Shown piece by piece: positions 34,388-43,217 of a DNA stretch of 64,000 nucleotides; within the stretch, counting starts at the first letter, position 1, and each line of letters begins with the position of its first letter. Both the position numbers and the translations under genes were made by a program. Source of the DNA: Maribacter sp. BPC-D8. GTDB taxonomy: Bacteria; Bacteroidota; Bacteroidia; Flavobacteriales; Flavobacteriaceae. The stretch lies in contig NZ_CP128187.1 in NCBI RefSeq assembly GCF_035207705.1, forward strand, positions 2,480,001 through 2,544,000, in the 5' to 3' direction. Below the pieces are notes generated by a model. The model worked only from the letters and a program-made list of their open reading frames with translations. It did not search any database and was not told where the DNA came from.

Positions 34388-36673
34388 TTAATTATCGAGT
34401 GCTTGAAGTTCTTTTTCTGTGAATTCCATTCCTGTTGAAGACTTCACACTCCTTAGTTCTTGTATTCGTTTTGTATTTAATCTTTTCGGTTCATCTGAAA
34501 AAGCATTCGTCACATATGATATAATATTGGCAATGTCGGTATCGCTTATAGTTTCATTTCTAATAAGACCCGGCATTGCCAAGTTTATATTGTATTCTCC
34601 ACCATTAACATGAACCGGACCTTCTAGACCATGTAAAATAATCAATGCCAAACGTTCCGTATTTTTGACATGCTCTGAGCTCATAAGCGGTGGTGCAAGA
34701 CCTTCTATTCCTTTTCCGTTTGCACCGTGGCATGAAGCACAGATTTGAAAGAACATTTTAGCTCCGCTAGTACGTGTATCTTCATGGGTAACTTTTCTCG
34801 TATAAATAGCATTCATTTTACCTGCTTTTTTATCTGAAATAGTTCTTGCCAGCTTGTTTACAAAAGGGGTATGCTTTAGACTATCCATTACAATTGCATT
34901 GGCATAAGTATCAGAATCAACGGTACTTAACCCAGCAATTACAGCTTCTATAATGGTAATATTGTTTTCTCTTCTATTTAAAATTTCCATCATAAAAGGT
35001 AAAAATCGTTCTTCATCAATCTTAATATAACTACCTACCAAATTACCTAGGTAAAGATCTAAACCAATAGTATCACGCTCCAAAACAGTTTTGAAAATCG
35101 ATGCTGTTTTTTCTACATTTTCTTCAGATACAAATCCTTTTAAAAGCACAAGAGCATGAGAAGCAACATTATCATTGCTATTAATAATTACATTGGTCAA
35201 AAAATCAAATGACAATTCATTCCAACCTTCCAACACATACAAAGCATGAATTTGACTCCATTGATTATCTGTATGGAGTGCAACTTCTTTTACCTCTTCA
35301 ATCGTATTCTTAAATCCTTTGAAAACTAAAAAGTGTTGGGCACGATCACGAATCCACCCATTATAATTTTTTAATAATGACGCCAATTCACTTCCGTTTA
35401 AAACATCAAAATCTGGCATAACCTCAACTTTTGCATCTTCATGAGACACTTTTAAAATCCTTCCAAAATTTACGATTGTATCTAATTCCTTCGCTTTTGC
35501 CTTACCTCTAAGGTACGGACTCATATAAGCATGATGACCGATCATACCTCTATGCATGTCTACCACATACATACTACCTTCTGGACCATTTTTTAAGCTT
35601 ACAGGTCTAAAACCTTCGTCTGTAGAGGTTATAAACTCTTTATCTTGCCAAGCTTGTTTAGCGATGGTAGAATCTCCTGTAAAAGATATGAGCGCACGTT
35701 TAATTAAATTTCCTTCAGGTATGCAGATAAATACATTTTCATCGTAAGATTGGGTAAACTTGCCACCACGATATACTAAGGGACTACAGGCAGCGGTCGC
35801 ATTGACCAAAATACTATCTGCATTCAAAACTCCCTTTGCATATCCTCTATTTACTGACCCAGCAAATGCTGGGTAGACCCTTTGATCAGTAGTCAATAAT
35901 TTATCTACACTAGATTTAGGTGTAAAATATTTATTATCGATTAAGATATTCGGCAGTACATAATCTCCCAATAAAATTCTAGAATTATCATTGTAATATA
36001 GCCTGCCAAAATTATCATGAGTAATTCCCCATTGACCTCTAAACGTTGTAGCTTCCTTTTTCCAAACTCCCGCTACTCTTCTATATCTAAAATTCGATTT
36101 GGCATTGTAAATCCAATTATCAATATTTAATTCTAATCCGTTAGGTTGATGTTCGGGGTTACCTTCTACCGCATAAACAGAATCTACCATAATTTTGTTT
36201 ACCGGTTTATCGTCTTTAATATCTACAAACCATAAATACGGAGGTTCAGCATATAGCAAACCGCCATAGACATGAGCCAATGCTCTTGGCATTATCAAGC
36301 TATCTAGAAAAATTTTTGAATGATCTGCGATACCGTCATTATCCAAATCTTCAAGAATGACGATACTGCCAGAAGGATCTTCTTCACCTGAGCCTTGTAG
36401 GTCATCCATATAACCAGGCATCTGAGCCACCCAAATTCTACCTTTTGAATCAAAATCGATGGCAACGGGGGCTTTTAAAAGCGGTTCAGCAGCAATTAGC
36501 TCTAAATTAAAACCGTCCTCAATGCTATATCCATCTAATAAAACTATGGTTTTATTAGATGTTTTTTCGCAAGAGCATAAAACGCAACTAACAATTAATA
36601 CTATAAAAAGCCTGGTATATAAAAGCAACGTAGAGTTTTTAATAGGTGTAATTTGAATAAACAGGAATATCAA
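34388..36673 (-). CDS. Beta-propeller dehydrogenase-like / HEAT / cytochrome c lipoprotein
   Basis: The product is about 761 residues: a lipoprotein signal (VLCSCEKT), a soluble-dehydrogenase-like beta-propeller (GRIWVAQMPGYMDDL, YVVDMHRGMIGHHAY; DUF7133/PVC-type), a HEAT-like helical middle, and a C-terminal c-type heme domain with CASCH and an axial-type methionine region. It should act in the periplasm as an electron-transferring sugar or polyol dehydrogenase. The start is unclear: TTG at 36673 follows the SDR stop directly, TTG at 36628 gives a neater signal peptide, and no ATG precedes the lipobox. It is co-transcribed with the SDR upstream. Confidence 0.8.
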   Translation of the reverse strand: MIFLFIQITPIKNSTLLLYTRLFIVLIVSCVLCSCEKTSNKTIVLLDGYSIEDGFNLELIAAEPLLKAPVAIDFDSKGRIWVAQMPGYMDDLQGSGEEDPSGSIVILEDLDNDGIADHSKIFLDSLIMPRALAHVYGGLLYAEPPYLWFVDIKDDKPVNKIMVDSVYAVEGNPEHQPNGLELNIDNWIYNAKSNFRYRRVAGVWKKEATTFRGQWGITHDNFGRLYYNDNSRILLGDYVLPNILIDNKYFTPKSSVDKLLTTDQRVYPAFAGSVNRGYAKGVLNADSILVNATAACSPLVYRGGKFTQSYDENVFICIPEGNLIKRALISFTGDSTIAKQAWQDKEFITSTDEGFRPVSLKNGPEGSMYVVDMHRGMIGHHAYMSPYLRGKAKAKELDTIVNFGRILKVSHEDAKVEVMPDFDVLNGSELASLLKNYNGWIRDRAQHFLVFKGFKNTIEEVKEVALHTDNQWSQIHALYVLEGWNELSFDFLTNVIINSNDNVASHALVLLKGFVSEENVEKTASIFKTVLERDTIGLDLYLGNLVGSYIKIDEERFLPFMMEILNRRENNITIIEAVIAGLSTVDSDTYANAIVMDSLKHTPFVNKLARTISDKKAGKMNAIYTRKVTHEDTRTSGAKMFFQICASCHGANGKGIEGLAPPLMSSEHVKNTERLALIILHGLEGPVHVNGGEYNINLAMPGLIRNETISDTDIANIISYVTNAFSDEPKRLNTKRIQELRSVKSSTGMEFTEKELQALDN

Positions 36674-37492
36674 TTATACTCCAGAAAATGAAGTGAATCC
36701 GCCATCGACATCAAATATGCTTCCTGTAACAAAACTTGATGCATCACTTAAAAGATAATGAACCATACCATTAAGTTCAGAAGCATCGCCAAAACGACCC
36801 ATTGGGGTATTTTTAATAATACTATTTCCTCTCTCTGTAAAAGATCCATCTTCATTGGTCAATAAACGTCTATTTTGGTTACCAATAAAAAAACCAGGCG
36901 CTACTGCATTGACCCTAATTTTATCTCCATGTTTAGAAGCTAGTTCGTTAGCCATCCATTTCGTAAAAATATCAACAGCACTTTTAGCCATTGAGTACCC
37001 AAGTACCCTAGATATGGTTTGTTTAGCAGCCATAGAAGAAATATTCACAATAGAGCCATAACCTTGTTCTACCATTAACTCACTTAAAATAACTGTAGGT
37101 ATTACGGTACCGAATAAATTTATATCGACAACTTTTCTAGTATCGTCCATAGCAATATCTCTAACCGTCTGATCTGGTTGTACAGTAGCACCAGGTATAT
37201 TACCACCTGCTAAATTTACTAGTCCGTCTAAATGATTAAACTCCTTTTTTATGGTGTTCCTTAAATTGGTCAGTTCGGCTTCATCCATAACATCTACTTT
37301 GAAAATAAATGTGCTATTAGGAACTAAAGTATTTAACTCATTTTGTTTATCCTTCAATTTATCTTCAGACCTACCCAGAAGTAGCACAGTCGCACCATTC
37401 TCTACTAAATATTTGGCAATTGAACCACCTAGGGTACCTGTCCCGCCAGAGAGGGCATAATTTTTATTATTCAGAGAAAGTAACTCGTTCAT
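36674..37492 (-). CDS. SDR oxidoreductase, probable D-mannonate oxidoreductase (fructuronate reductase)
   Basis: The 272-residue classical SDR has SGGTGTLGGSIAKYL (nucleotide motif), NLAGGN, NISSMAA and YSMAKSA (YxxxK catalytic pair), and ends DVDGGFTSFSGV. UxaC and UxuA are in the same cluster but no canonical UxuB is present, so this SDR is the best candidate to reduce D-fructuronate to D-mannonate; several Bacteroidota SDRs of this type are annotated so. Proof of substrate is lacking. It is translationally close to the cytochrome gene (no gap). Confidence 0.8.
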   Translation of the reverse strand: MNELLSLNNKNYALSGGTGTLGGSIAKYLVENGATVLLLGRSEDKLKDKQNELNTLVPNSTFIFKVDVMDEAELTNLRNTIKKEFNHLDGLVNLAGGNIPGATVQPDQTVRDIAMDDTRKVVDINLFGTVIPTVILSELMVEQGYGSIVNISSMAAKQTISRVLGYSMAKSAVDIFTKWMANELASKHGDKIRVNAVAPGFFIGNQNRRLLTNEDGSFTERGNSIIKNTPMGRFGDASELNGMVHYLLSDASSFVTGSIFDVDGGFTSFSGV

Positions 37493-37732
37493 TTTTATAT
37501 TTTTTTAAACAATTTCAATAAGATTTAAATCTCTAAAAAAGAGCTGAAATCTAACAGTATATTTTGTTAGGGCAAGTTAAGAGATTTCTAAAAAACGACC
37601 CCTACTGTTTATCTATTATAACAAATACTTGAGTGTTTATTACTAAAGGGCCGCCTTGATGAGAATATCAAATTTTTAGTATTTTTTTAATCAAAATGAA
37701 AATTGTAAAAAACAGTCCCCTAAATTTTCAAT

Positions 37733-37744
37733 TTTATCGATAAA
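37733..37744. promoter_or_regulatory. 12-base perfect palindrome in the SDR/DMT intergenic region
   Basis: TTTATCGATAAA is a perfect 12-base palindrome. The flanking 11-mer ATCGATAAACT (37736-37746) recurs at 42102-42112 upstream of the mutarotase gene. The surrounding gap (37493-37860) is otherwise AT-rich and shows no gene. Confidence 0.4.
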
Positions 37745-37860
37745 CTCGCATTATCTCACTGAACAACTACATTTAAATCAATTTAATTAATAGAATCATA
37801 AAACTTTAGGTCCAAGCTCAATTATCACAAATTGATTAAGAGATTTCTAATTCTCCCAAG

Positions 37861-37868
37861 TAACTTTG
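37861..37868 (+). promoter_or_regulatory. Possible -7 box of the DMT transporter gene
   Basis: TAACTTTG fits TAnnTTTG and lies 19 bases before the ATG at 37887. A TTG upstream is 26 bases away, slightly too far for a standard -33 box. Confidence 0.35.
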
Positions 37869-37886
37869 CTAAGACAATTTTGGACA

Positions 37887-38717
37887 ATGAAGAAGGCAAT
37901 TTTATTTATGATAATTAGTACGTTTTCATTCAGTATAATGAACTCGTTCGTAAAATATCTAGATCATTTTCCCACCTTTGAAATCGTATTTTTCAGAACC
38001 ATTGGTTCACTGATTCTAGCTACTACTTATATTTTAATAAAGGGCATACCCATACTAGGCTATAATCGTAAATTCATGATATTTAGGGCACTTGCCGGCA
38101 TAGTAGCTATGAGTTTATTCTTTATGTCTCTAAAGTATCTACCTGTCGGCACGGCAGTCTCATTGCGATACCTTGCCCCTATCTACGCCGCTATTTTTGC
38201 TGTTTTTTTACTTAAAGAAAGATTAAAACCTATTCAATGGTTTTTATTTTTGTTTGCCTTTGCTGGCGTTTTAGTCTTAAAAGGATTCGACAACAATATT
38301 AATACCACTGGTTTACTTCTAGTTTTGGCAGCTTCTGTTTTCAGCGGATTGGTATATGTGCTAATTCGAAAAATTGGGAATAGCGATCACCCTTTAGTAA
38401 TCGTTAATTACTTTATGTTTACTGGTACCGTCATTGGCGGAATTCTAAGTATTAATAATTGGGTAAACCCGGTAGGTGTAGATTGGTTACTATTACTAAG
38501 CTTAGGTATATTCGGTTTTTTCGGTCAAGTATTTATGACCAAGGCGTTTCAAATTGCTAAAACCAACTTGGTCGCACCTTTAAAATACATTGAGGTGATT
38601 TTCACCATATTGGTAGGTGTTTTCTGGTTTGGAGATATTTACTCGATTTGGAGTCTTTTAGGTATTGTTATGATTTTAGCAGCACTAATAGCAAATGTTA
38701 TTGTTGGAAAGAGATAA
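37887..38717 (+). CDS. EamA/DMT superfamily transporter
   Basis: From the ATG at 37887 (MKKAILFMIISTFSFSIMNS) the protein has 276 residues and ten membrane helices as two EamA repeats; FFRTIGSLI, RYLAPIYAAIFAVFLLKERL and APLKYIEVIFTILVGVFWFGD are the repeat-end segments. The family exports or imports amino acids, nucleotides or sugars. Its place inside the uronate cluster suggests, but does not show, a link to sugar-acid transport. No other clue to substrate. Confidence 0.88.
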   Translation: MKKAILFMIISTFSFSIMNSFVKYLDHFPTFEIVFFRTIGSLILATTYILIKGIPILGYNRKFMIFRALAGIVAMSLFFMSLKYLPVGTAVSLRYLAPIYAAIFAVFLLKERLKPIQWFLFLFAFAGVLVLKGFDNNINTTGLLLVLAASVFSGLVYVLIRKIGNSDHPLVIVNYFMFTGTVIGGILSINNWVNPVGVDWLLLLSLGIFGFFGQVFMTKAFQIAKTNLVAPLKYIEVIFTILVGVFWFGDIYSIWSLLGIVMILAALIANVIVGKR

Positions 38718-38737
38718 CGTTAATAAAAATTAGGCAT

Positions 38738-38770
38738 AAAAAAAGCTGCCAATTACAATGAATTGACAGC
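38738..38770 (-). terminator. Terminator of the 63-residue membrane protein gene
   Basis: GCTGCCAATT and AATTGACAGC (38745-38770) pair over 10 bp; the one mismatch on the plus strand is a G-U pair in minus-strand RNA. A T-run follows in minus sense (38738-38744). It lies 25 bases past the stop at 38796 and may also stop the DMT transcript. Confidence 0.8.
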
Positions 38771-38795
38771 CTATAGTTATGGTCAGAAATTTCAA

Positions 38796-38987
38796 TTACT
38801 TACGGGCAGTCTCTTGCTCTGCCAAGCTATTATTTACATCTTTCAATGAATTAACAATAACCGTATTAACCTCACCCTCAATTTCATCAGAATAATTAAA
38901 GTAATAGATAGCTGTAAATAGTAATGCAAATGCAATAAGAAAGTTTGCAATCATCTTTGAATCTAAAAAGTTCTCGTTATTATCCAT
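38796..38987 (-). CDS. Small single-pass membrane protein (63 residues), unknown function
   Basis: The product has a polar N-terminus (MDNNENFLDSKM), one helix of about 20 residues (IANFLIAFALLFTAIYYF) and an acidic, Asn-rich tail. A terminator follows immediately, which supports it as a real gene. No domain is recognised. Confidence 0.65.
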   Translation of the reverse strand: MDNNENFLDSKMIANFLIAFALLFTAIYYFNYSDEIEGEVNTVIVNSLKDVNNSLAEQETARK

Positions 38988-39212
38988 CGCCTCTAGGTTT
39001 TAATATTCCATGAATATAGAACTAATGTAATTAATTAACAAATTTTTAAGAAATCGAAATTAGAGATAAAGTGCTTTCTATAAATGATTTAGATAAAAAT
39101 ATACTGTACTAATTTCAATTATTAACTTATAATTAACTGATTCACATATATTTAACATCGTATTGAGCTAAATTTTATTGCTATCAGGATAAGCCATACT
39201 ACATGTTAATTA

Positions 39213-39220
39213 TACCTTTG
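39213..39220 (+). promoter_or_regulatory. Possible -7 box of the SYLF gene
   Basis: TACCTTTG fits TAnnTTTG and lies 41 bases before the ATG at 39262. No -33 box at suitable spacing. Confidence 0.3.
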
Positions 39221-39261
39221 ATGTAAGAAATAATTATAATAACATATAAAATCTAGAACAA

Positions 39262-39798
39262 ATGAAAATTTTAAAATCAATAACATTCGCAACCTTATTA
39301 TTCTTAGCTGTTGGAGTAAACGCTCAAAGCACTAAAGACAAGAAAATCATTAAAGATTCAGAAAATGCGAAAGAAAAATTAATGACTATGGAAGTTGGTT
39401 TAGACCAGTTCTTTACTAACTCTGCCGGGTATGTAATATTCCCAAATGTCGGTAAAGGCGGATTCATTATAGGCGGAGCATCAGGTAATGGTGTTGTATA
39501 CGAAAACGGAACTATGGTAGGTATGGCTGATTTAAAAAAATTAAGTGTAGGTCTACAAGCAGGCGGACAAGCGATTACGGAAGTAATATTTTTTGAAACA
39601 GCAGATGATTTAGCTGAGTTTAAAGATGGAGATTTTGAATTTTCTGCAGAAGCTTCAGCCGTGGCTTTAAAATCTGGAATTGCAGTAAATGCTAAATATA
39701 GAGATGGTGTTGCCGTTTTCGCTTTACCAAAAGCAGGATTAATGGCAGATGCATCGGTTGGTGGTCAAAAATTTGATTACAAGCCAATGATGAAATAA
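39262..39798 (+). CDS. SYLF/Ysc84 domain exported protein
   Basis: The 178-residue protein has a signal peptide (ending VNAQ) and a SYLF (YSC84) lipid-binding domain: SAGYVIFPNVGKGGFIIGGA, GNGVVYENG and the C-terminal GVAVFALPKAGLMADASVGG. In eukaryotes the domain binds phosphoinositides and actin; bacterial members are periplasmic lipid-binding proteins. It sits inside the uronate cluster by position only and has its own promoter and terminator, so a functional link is doubtful. Confidence 0.88.
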   Translation: MKILKSITFATLLFLAVGVNAQSTKDKKIIKDSENAKEKLMTMEVGLDQFFTNSAGYVIFPNVGKGGFIIGGASGNGVVYENGTMVGMADLKKLSVGLQAGGQAITEVIFFETADDLAEFKDGDFEFSAEASAVALKSGIAVNAKYRDGVAVFALPKAGLMADASVGGQKFDYKPMMK

Positions 39799-39820
39799 TT
39801 CATCTTATTTTTTGATATAA

Positions 39821-39847
39821 AAAAAGCCACCCATTGGGTGGCTTTTT
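39821..39847. terminator. Bidirectional terminator between the SYLF and SDR genes
   Basis: AAAAAGCCACCC and GGGTGGCTTTTT form a perfect 12-bp stem with loop ATT, flanked by A and T runs. It serves the SYLF gene (+) and the convergent SDR gene (-). Confidence 0.93.
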
Positions 39848-39857
39848 TAGTTTTCAC

Positions 39858-40676
39858 TTATCCATTAGCTGTAAACCCAGGATAGCAGGTCATACCACCA
39901 TCTACAAAAATAGTGGTTCCGTTGATGTATTCAGATTCATCTGATGCTAACCAACTAGCCACACTACCTATATCGTCTGGTACTCCTATTTGCTTATATG
40001 GTATTAATTTCAACATGCCATCTCTACCTTCTTGAGTGCTCCAAACATCTTTATTGATATCCGTTTTTATAGCACCTGGTGCGATGGAGTTACATCGAAT
40101 TCTATCTGGACCATATTCTTGACAAATGGTTTGCATTAACATGACCAATCCGCCTTTTGAAGCAGCATAGTTTGCATGACCTGCCCACGGAATAACTTCA
40201 TGCACAGAACTCATGTGAATAATTTTACCCAGAGATTTTGATACTTCTGGTCGCATTCCTCTTCTTTTAAATTCTATAATCGCTTCTTTAGCACAAAGAA
40301 ACTGACCCGTAAGGTTTACATCAATTACTCTTTGCCAATCTTTCAATGGCATTTCATGAAGTGGGTGATCCAACTGTAAACCTGCGTTTGCCACACAAAC
40401 ATCTACAGTACCAAATTCAGATACTGTTTTCTTGAACATACTTTTAACCTCATCTTCTTTACTAACATCGCATTTAACTACAATGGCACTACCAGCATCA
40501 GAATTTTTACTGATCCAGTGTGCAACTTCTTCAGCCTCTTCTTTGCTACTATGGTAATTAACGACAATATTGGCGCCTTCCATCGCCATTGCTTTTGCAA
40601 CAGCTTCACCGATACCATCGCTAGAACCGGTTACTATACAGGTTTGCCCTACTAATCTTTTATTTGGTTTTTGCAT
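39858..40676 (-). CDS. SDR oxidoreductase, glucose 1-dehydrogenase-like
   Basis: The 272-residue classical SDR has TGSSDGIGEAVAKAMAMEGA (nucleotide motif), NAGLQ, MSSVHEVIPWAG and YAASKGG (YxxxK), ending VDGGMTCYPGFTANG. Overall similarity is to glucose 1-dehydrogenase-type SDRs, which make aldonolactones with NAD(P). Next to it is a mutarotase gene, a natural partner because GDH uses the beta anomer. Actual sugar unknown. The 220 bases to the next gene are AT-rich and featureless. Confidence 0.82.
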   Translation of the reverse strand: MQKPNKRLVGQTCIVTGSSDGIGEAVAKAMAMEGANIVVNYHSSKEEAEEVAHWISKNSDAGSAIVVKCDVSKEDEVKSMFKKTVSEFGTVDVCVANAGLQLDHPLHEMPLKDWQRVIDVNLTGQFLCAKEAIIEFKRRGMRPEVSKSLGKIIHMSSVHEVIPWAGHANYAASKGGLVMLMQTICQEYGPDRIRCNSIAPGAIKTDINKDVWSTQEGRDGMLKLIPYKQIGVPDDIGSVASWLASDESEYINGTTIFVDGGMTCYPGFTANG

Positions 40677-40896
40677 GATGTTTCATTTTAGATGAATAAA
40701 AATATTCTATAATCATGATTTTGATTATCTCAATAACCAAAATTACTAGCACGACATATCCATGTAAAAATTACAACTTACAAAAGGAAATTATGGCAGG
40801 AATAGAAAATTTTCTCCATTTAGGTATTTCATAATACTTATTAAAATAATCGTAGTACTATAAACTACAGCAATTATCTAATTTCAACTGCGCTAC

Positions 40897-42072
40897 CTAT
40901 TTTATAGAGAATTTAAAAGTTGTTTTAGTGATATACTTTTTACCTGGTTTTAGAGTAGTACTTGGAAATTGCGGTTGATTTGGAGAATCAGGATAATGCT
41001 GTGTTTCAAAGCAGAATCCGCTTCTTTTTGTATAAGTACCACCACCAGGCATAGGTAAAGTTCCGTCTAAAAAATTACCGGTATATAACTGCATACCAGG
41101 TTGATCGGTCAACACTTCCATTAAGCGCCCAGACCCAGCGTGATATGCTTTTGCAACAGAACGATATCCTTTTTCTTGACTATTAAGCACCCAACAATGA
41201 TCGTAACCTCCGCCTATTTTTATCTGTTCATTATCTGCATTAATTTCACTACCTAACAACTTAGCCTTTCTAAAATCGAAAGGGGTGTCTTCGACAAAAG
41301 CCATGTCACCCATTGGTATTAGTGTTACGTCAACAGGCACAAATTTATCTGCATCAATCGCTACTTCATGATCTAAAATTAATTCAGAGAAATCTCCTGA
41401 TAAATTAAAATAAGAATGTTGCGTTAAATTGACAATCGTAGTTTTATCCGTAGTCGCTTCATACAAAATATCAAAGCTATTGTCTTTATTCAAGGTATAG
41501 GTAACTGTAGTATTTAAATTCCCCGGAAAACCCTCTTCCATATCTTTACTTAGGTAGCTTAATTTTAAAGAGACAAGCGAATCTGATTCTTTTACTTCTT
41601 CTACTTTCCAAACAACCTTATCAAACCCCATTAATCCGCCATGTAAAGAATTTTCCCCGTTATTCTTTGCCAAAGTATAATCTACACCTTCTAAACTAAA
41701 TTTTCCTTTTGCAATTCTATTTCCATAACGACCAACAAGAGCTCCGAAAAAAGGGTTCTCTTTTTCATATTGCTGAAGGCTGTCAAAACCAAGAGTTACA
41801 TTTTTCATATTACCTTCAGAATCGGGAGTAATAATTTCTGTAATTATACCTCCGTAAGTAATAATAGTCACATCAATACCGTCTTTATTTCGCAGTTTAA
41901 ACTGTGTAACTTTTTCATTATTAGTGGTTATACCATAACTACTTTTCTCGATTTGCATGACACTTTCTTTTTTCGCGACTAAGTTATTCTTCCCATTCTC
42001 TTTACAAGACAAATACGCTATCAAAATAATTAAACTTACTATTGAAAGTATGGTATGTTTTACTAATCTCAT
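40897..42072 (-). CDS. galM: Aldose 1-epimerase (mutarotase), lipoprotein
   Basis: The 391-residue protein has a lipoprotein signal (IAYLSCKEN) and a galactose-mutarotase fold: TYGGIITEI, ALVGRYGNRIAKGKF, NLTQHSYFNLSGD with the catalytic histidine, GGYDHCWVL and a C-terminal FCFETQHYPDSPNQPQFP containing the catalytic-type glutamate. It interconverts anomers of aldoses, here in the envelope. A palindromic element lies 26-40 bases upstream of the start. Confidence 0.93.
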   Translation of the reverse strand: MRLVKHTILSIVSLIILIAYLSCKENGKNNLVAKKESVMQIEKSSYGITTNNEKVTQFKLRNKDGIDVTIITYGGIITEIITPDSEGNMKNVTLGFDSLQQYEKENPFFGALVGRYGNRIAKGKFSLEGVDYTLAKNNGENSLHGGLMGFDKVVWKVEEVKESDSLVSLKLSYLSKDMEEGFPGNLNTTVTYTLNKDNSFDILYEATTDKTTIVNLTQHSYFNLSGDFSELILDHEVAIDADKFVPVDVTLIPMGDMAFVEDTPFDFRKAKLLGSEINADNEQIKIGGGYDHCWVLNSQEKGYRSVAKAYHAGSGRLMEVLTDQPGMQLYTGNFLDGTLPMPGGGTYTKRSGFCFETQHYPDSPNQPQFPSTTLKPGKKYITKTTFKFSIK

Positions 42073-42097
42073 ACTATTTTGGCTTGGTGAATTTTAA

Positions 42098-42112
42098 ATA
42101 TATCGATAAACT
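42098..42112. promoter_or_regulatory. ATCGAT palindrome upstream of the mutarotase gene
   Basis: TATCGATA at 42101-42108 lies within ATATATCGATAAACT; the 11-mer ATCGATAAACT is also found at 37736-37746. It sits 26-40 bases upstream of the mutarotase ATG, where an operator would act. The rest of the 380-base divergent gap (42073-42452) is AT-rich, with no gene and no full promoter I can identify. Confidence 0.35.
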
Positions 42113-42452
42113 TTATTTTGACCTAACTACATTTAATTCTTCATAATAGATTATAAAAAGTTTGTTTGAAAAAATTATAAATTAATTAAACTTCATTATA
42201 AAATATTTGAAATAAGTTAAATTAGTGTTATGGACAGTATTACTTAAAATTTGATGCGCTCTGTATTTTACACTTATTGACGTAATATTGCAGCAGCATT
42301 TCGTTTAGATTAAATTCCGCAATTCACATCAAAAAATTCATTAACATATTTAATAATAGGTAACTATAGCAAAAAAGTGCGCAAACCTTTTCGTATTTAA
42401 AACAGTTTTATTTCATTCAATCTTATTAATTTAGGCACGGAAAAATTAAAAA

Positions 42453-43145
42453 ATGGTTTTGAATAATTATCGCAAAGAAGACAAAGTCTTACTTGCTGTA
42501 GATTGCATTATATTCGGATTTTATCAAGAAGAATTAAAAATTTTACTCGTTCAAAGAGATTTTGAACCCGCAAAGGGAGAATGGTCTCTTATAGGTGGTT
42601 TTCTTAAAAAAGAGGAAGATTTAGATATAGCAGCTACAAGAATTCTTAATCATTTAACGGGCTTGAACAATATTTACATGGAGCAGGTTCATTCGTATTC
42701 TAAATTAGACCGTGATCCCGAAGAAAGAACCATATCGGTATCATACTTTGCGCTGATTGATATCGCCCATCATTGCAAAGATATTTTAAAGGAAAACCCT
42801 ATAAAATGGTTTGATCTTAAAGATTGTCCTGAATTAATTTTTGACCATAATGATATGGTTAAAGATGCTCTCAAATTACTTCAAAATAAAATTAGTAGTA
42901 AACCCATCGGATTCGAACTTTTACCAGAAAAGTTTACCATGCGTCAACTTCAAAAAATGTACGAGGCCATTTTAGATACTGAATTTGACAAAAGAAATTT
43001 TATCAACAAATTTAATTCTTTCGATCTTTTAAAGAAAACAAAGGAAAAAGATATGAGCTCATCTAAAAAAGGAGCTTTTCTATTTAAGGTAGATGAAGAT
43101 AAATATCAAAAGAAAGTTGAAGAAGGTTATTGCTTTAAAATTTAA
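42453..43145 (+). CDS. Nudix-domain transcriptional regulator (NrtR/AraR-like)
   Basis: The 230-residue protein combines an N-terminal Nudix domain (about 1-145) with a C-terminal winged helix (about 155-230; FTMRQLQKMYEAILDTEFDK and FINKFNSFDLLKKT), the NrtR architecture. The Nudix box is decayed: the segment GGFLKKEEDLDIAATRILNH keeps the G and E but not the REUxEE core, so hydrolysis is unlikely. Bacteroidota use such proteins (AraR type) as sugar-responsive regulators. It lies between the mutarotase and a LacI gene, so it may control this cluster. Confidence 0.87.
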   Translation: MVLNNYRKEDKVLLAVDCIIFGFYQEELKILLVQRDFEPAKGEWSLIGGFLKKEEDLDIAATRILNHLTGLNNIYMEQVHSYSKLDRDPEERTISVSYFALIDIAHHCKDILKENPIKWFDLKDCPELIFDHNDMVKDALKLLQNKISSKPIGFELLPEKFTMRQLQKMYEAILDTEFDKRNFINKFNSFDLLKKTKEKDMSSSKKGAFLFKVDEDKYQKKVEEGYCFKI

Positions 43146-43196
43146 TAAACCTCTAATATTTAAGCCATTTACAGATACCTTATAATTCAATAATCG

Positions 43197-43204
43197 TAAA
43201 TTTG
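43197..43204 (+). promoter_or_regulatory. Possible -7 box of the LacI gene
   Basis: TAAATTTG fits TAnnTTTG, 13 bases before the ATG at 43218. No -33 TTG is visible at the right spacing. Confidence 0.35.
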
Positions 43205-43217
43205 CCTACAATTATCT

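Noticed and set aside
34382..34393. Possible fusion or read-through between uxuA and the cytochrome gene
   Set aside because: The palindromic TAATTA simply gives each convergent gene its own stop with no gap; both proteins are full length.
36628..36673. Frameshift or truncation at the start of the beta-propeller/cytochrome gene
   Set aside because: Absence of ATG is explained by TTG initiation right after the SDR stop; the lipobox and downstream domains are intact.
40677..40896. Small gene or operator between the glucose-dehydrogenase-like SDR and the mutarotase
   Set aside because: No open frame of useful length, no ATCGAT core and no convincing palindrome; it looks like ordinary spacer.
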